From assembly GCA_003542655.1 (NCBI GenBank), contig DPKF01000078.1, positions 1 to 8,586 of the forward strand: 8,586 bases of DNA, in the 5' to 3' direction. Below, in pieces: positions 5,840-8,586 of the stretch. The notes beneath the pieces are model-generated. The model had not been told where the DNA came from and searched no databases. It was given only the letters and a program-made list of their open reading frames with translations. This DNA comes from Holosporales bacterium. Lineage in GTDB: Bacteria; Pseudomonadota; Alphaproteobacteria; Paracaedibacterales; UBA11393. The stretch's first letter is position 1. Every line of letters begins with the position of its first letter. The position numbers and the translations under genes were made by a program.

Positions 5840-7345
5840 ATGAAAATAGGATATAAGATTATTTTCCTTTTAGGTCTTGTTGTGTGCTTTGCATATACCC
5901 TGAAGGCTACTGAACAAACCCCTGATCGTAGGCCAAAAAGACCAAGAGATGACGTCACCAGTATAGAAAACACGCCTTCTGCCCTTCAATCTTCTACTAC
6001 ACAAACTGTTGAACAAACACCAGGACAGCTTGTATCACAAAGACAAGCAGAAATTTTAACCAAAGAACGATTTGCTGCAGTCATTGGTGAAGACATTATT
6101 AATTCATGGGGAATAGAGTGGCATGTTTTTGCAGACCCTACTCTTGAATTTGATGCACCACAGAAATCAAGAGCTATATCTGTTATTCATAACAAAATGA
6201 ATTATTTGTTGAAGAAAAGATTTGACGAAGAATTTATGGTCTTGTATGGATCCGTAGCTGGAGTAAGAGGGCAAAGAGAAACCGTACATGCTGATCGTCT
6301 CGATATACTGACTATCAAATATTTCACTGAACTGTATCCACATGCTGCGAAAATAGCATCATTAGACAAACAAGGTGGCGTGCAACTTGGTGAACGTATT
6401 AAAGTAACTTTTCCTGATGGAAGCACCCTACTCTACCATGTAAAAACACATTCTGAAGGACGCTTATCTGATAAAAGCACAGCGCCAAAGTTGGTAAACC
6501 CCCAAGAATTATTAGCCTATAAAATACTAGAACTTCTTGGTTTTGGCTGTGAAGTGCACTTTTTTGAAAAAAGCCCTGAGGATGTATACATTGCAACATT
6601 AGACGCCAGTTTTGTAAGCAAAACTAAAAGGGGAGAATTTAATGTTTTTCAAAAAGCTGCTGGGCGCTTAGGCCTTGGTGGTGACGATGCTTATGGGCAA
6701 AATATTTGGGGCACATTAGCTGACCAAAGACGACAAATTTCTGAAAATGCTGAAATTGAAACTTGGAATGTACTTGAAAAAAATCTACAATCCGATGAAA
6801 TTGCACAAAATTTTATACATCAACAAAGTGCATTAGACATTATCACACGTACTATGCGTCTTTGTGATTTGCTTAATAATCCTGAAAATTTTGGTTTTAC
6901 CTCATGTGATGATAGGCTTCCACAGCTTAAAGTGATTGATTTTCGTGTGATGGATCCCAAGGAACTGGTATTAGAAGATAGTGATTTTAGAGGATTTCTT
7001 GTTGGTAACGGTATTTATAATTATGCAAGTTCACATGATACAATGTGTTATGTTCTAAGAAACAGACCGCGCGCAGCTCGTGTTGCGCACGCCCTACACA
7101 TTATGAATACTAGCTTAATACATCTCGTGGACGTTATTAATAGAGCACACCAAATTATTTTCACTTACCTTCAAAAAGAAATTTTTGATACAAAAAGAAA
7201 AAAATTAGAAGATGAGCTAAATAGCTATTCAGAAACTCTCCGTAAAAACACTGAATTTTTCAAGGCTGAGCTTGAAGATTGGTCGCCAGAAAAAGATAGG
7301 GCTAGGGAAGAAGCAAGACAACGTGTCCTAAATAGAGCAAGGTAA
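5840..7345 (+). CDS. Exported protein with kinase-like motif order, function unknown
   Basis: A 501-residue protein I do not recognise by name. Residues 1-23 are a clear signal peptide: Lys2 and Lys6, hydrophobic core 7-19, likely cleavage after LKA (21-23). A Pro/Thr/Gln-rich linker (24-66) follows. The middle contains residues in the order of a protein-kinase-like fold. Lys202 sits on a strand in LLYHVKTH (197-204), Glu223 in a helix (QELLAYKILELLG, 222-234) and a strand with hinge-like loop at VYIATLDAS (249-257). CDLLNNPENFGF (342-353) resembles the catalytic loops DLKPEN of protein kinases or HxxNFGF of HipA-like kinases. VIDFRV (365-370) resembles the metal-binding DF(G). There is no obvious glycine-rich loop, and the catalytic-loop spacing is two residues longer than canonical. 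The C-terminus (about 440-501) is highly charged and helical, probably coiled-coil. The start is supported by GAGGT five bases upstream. Export from a host-associated bacterium would suggest an effector, which is inference. Confidence 0.75.
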   Translation: MKIGYKIIFLLGLVVCFAYTLKATEQTPDRRPKRPRDDVTSIENTPSALQSSTTQTVEQTPGQLVSQRQAEILTKERFAAVIGEDIINSWGIEWHVFADPTLEFDAPQKSRAISVIHNKMNYLLKKRFDEEFMVLYGSVAGVRGQRETVHADRLDILTIKYFTELYPHAAKIASLDKQGGVQLGERIKVTFPDGSTLLYHVKTHSEGRLSDKSTAPKLVNPQELLAYKILELLGFGCEVHFFEKSPEDVYIATLDASFVSKTKRGEFNVFQKAAGRLGLGGDDAYGQNIWGTLADQRRQISENAEIETWNVLEKNLQSDEIAQNFIHQQSALDIITRTMRLCDLLNNPENFGFTSCDDRLPQLKVIDFRVMDPKELVLEDSDFRGFLVGNGIYNYASSHDTMCYVLRNRPRAARVAHALHIMNTSLIHLVDVINRAHQIIFTYLQKEIFDTKRKKLEDELNSYSETLRKNTEFFKAELEDWSPEKDRAREEARQRVLNRAR

Positions 7346-7377
7346 AGTAGATGTTTTTCGATTGATAATCTGTTTTT

Positions 7378-8586
7378 TCATTTAACAACCATCAATTCTT
7401 TCCAGTTTGTGGTAAAGGCTTGGCTTTTGTGATCAGTGGATGCCGTCCACGACGATTGATCCAATCCTTCTGATAATAAGCGGATGGATCCTTTGCCAAA
7501 CTTTTTATTCACAGCGTCCATTGCTTTTAAAGATTTTTCTTGTGATCTTTTAGTCGCTCCCTGATTATGATCAGGTCCATCACCGAACAGCCTTTTTACT
7601 TTTAGCATGTTGTCAGGTTGCAAGTTGTAGCAGGTAATCCCAACTGCTTTATAAGGTATCTTTTCTTTAAACAAATTTTTTGCTGCAAGAACGGCAGCCT
7701 TTACGATTGTAAAGGTATTATTTGTAAAAGTTGGAAGACTTACTTCTTTTGATATAATGTCACCTTGCGGGGTGTCAGTCTTTATTTTTAAAAATATAGA
7801 AAAAGCATTTGTGCATTGTTTTTGTTCCCTTAATTTTTGACAAAGGGAGGAGGTAAATGTTGATAATGCTTGTTCTATAGGGTCAAACGTATAAATTTTA
7901 TGGCTAAAGCTTTTTGATACACGCATAGATTTTTTAGGGTCGCGCACCTCCTCAAATGAAAGACATGGCATTCCATTCAGTTCACGCACAATGCGCTCTG
8001 TTACAACAGAAAAACGTTGTCTCATATAACGCGGATCCGCTGTTTTTAAATCATAGGCTGTGTAAAATCCCCATTGTCTTAAGCTTAAAGATGTTTGTTT
8101 GCCGATTCCCCATACTTTATCAACGGTGAGTATTTTTAAAACGTCATCAATAATATCGTCTTGTAAAAGCGCAACCACCCCAGTTGCCGATTTTTTAGCT
8201 AAATTATTGGCTATTTTTGTCAATGTTTTTGTTTTTGCAATACCAAAACTCATGGGCAGACCAAGCCCTTGACTAATTTTTTGGCGCATGTCTAATGCCG
8301 CTGCATAAGGATTTTGAATACCTGAAAAATCTAAAAAAGCTTCATCCACAGAATACACCTCCATGTGTTGAGTCATTGATTTTAAAAGCGCCATAATGCG
8401 ACGCGACATATCCGAATAAAGCGCAAAATTGGATGAAAAAATATGTATGTTATGGTCTTTAATAAGATGTTTAATTTTAAAATGCGGTGCGCTCATTTCA
8501 ATGCCAAAATCCTTAACCTCGTTCGATCGTGCTATAACACAGCCATCATTACTGGATAAAACAAGGTAACCGTCCTTTTAAACGCA
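7378..8586 (-). pseudogene. umuC: umuC-like Y-family DNA polymerase, frameshifted near its 5' end (partial)
   Basis: The frame encodes most of a DNA polymerase V catalytic subunit, the SOS translesion polymerase that works with processed UmuD. Visible parts are LSSNDGCVIARS just inside the right edge (about 8559-8524), SAPHFKIKHL, the palm motif YSVDEAFLDFSG (with the catalytic Asp-Glu pair) and the helix-hairpin-helix region around VWGIGKQTSLSLRQWG. The UmuC-specific C-terminus includes AMDAVNKKFGKGSIRLL and ends normally at TGA 7380-7378. Upstream of LSSNDGC the same frame meets TAA at 8580-8578. The expected RLKGR is instead found in another frame at about 8584-8570. This fits a net shift of one base (a gain of one or loss of two) near 8569-8571. 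The ATG at 8496 is not a credible start because it would remove the N-terminal catalytic aspartate. A umuD gene, if any, lies outside. It may be a true pseudogene or an assembly error. Confidence 0.8.

Noticed and set aside
5854..5890. Lipoprotein signal in the 501-residue exported protein (Cys16)
   Set aside because: The residue before Cys16 is Val rather than Gly, Ala or Ser, and the hydrophobic core continues past it; a signal peptidase I site near residue 23 fits better.
7346..7377. Bidirectional terminator between the convergent genes
   Set aside because: GATT-GAT-AATC followed by TGTTTTTT forms only a four-pair stem; too weak to call, although the T-run is suggestive.
8494..8496. ATG as true start of the UmuC-like protein
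   Set aside because: Conserved UmuC sequence (LSSNDGCVIARS and onward) continues upstream in the same frame, and the N-terminal catalytic aspartate would be missing.

Overview
This is an AT-rich bacterial window (about one third G+C by eye) with standard-code genes. The mix suggests a host-associated alphaproteobacterium, perhaps of the Holosporales/Paracaedibacter type: a DUF6880 protein, a DUF4143 ATPase, a UmuC-type polymerase, a solo serine resolvase and two large exported proteins of effector-like character. That placement is inference; no rRNA or tRNA gene is present to settle it.

Layout. On the minus strand, 1-439 holds the N-terminal part of a four-helix membrane protein that runs off the left edge. 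Just upstream of it (486-2027, minus) lies a secreted chymotrypsin/V8-like serine protease with a complete His-Asp-Ser triad and an unusual C-terminal tail. Further upstream (2179-2760, minus) is a complete serine recombinase of the resolvase type. The 221-bp divergent gap 2761-2981 carries a cluster of TGTC-type half-sites resembling a res site, overlapping a near-consensus sigma-70 promoter for the recombinase. It also carries a short leader ORF before the next gene.

On the plus strand follow an AAA/DUF4143 ATPase with a PD-(D/E)XK-like C-terminus (2982-4145), a cytoplasmic DUF6880 protein (4324-5670) and an exported 501-residue protein (5840-7345). The last has charged and aromatic motifs in the order of a protein-kinase-like fold. 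At the right edge, convergent to these, is a umuC-like Y-family polymerase gene (7378 to beyond 8586, minus). It appears frameshifted about 15 bases from the window end, so it is probably a pseudogene.

The genes do not form one pathway. The region reads as an accessory segment: a recombination module (resolvase plus res), possible host-interaction proteins (protease, kinase-like protein), an orphan ATPase and a decaying SOS polymerase. The most original points are the res-like site built into the resolvase promoter, the Rpn/YhgA-type tail on a secreted protease, and the kinase-like signature in the exported 501-residue protein. No gap exceeds 300 bases. No CRISPR array, tRNA, rRNA or intact insertion sequence was seen.
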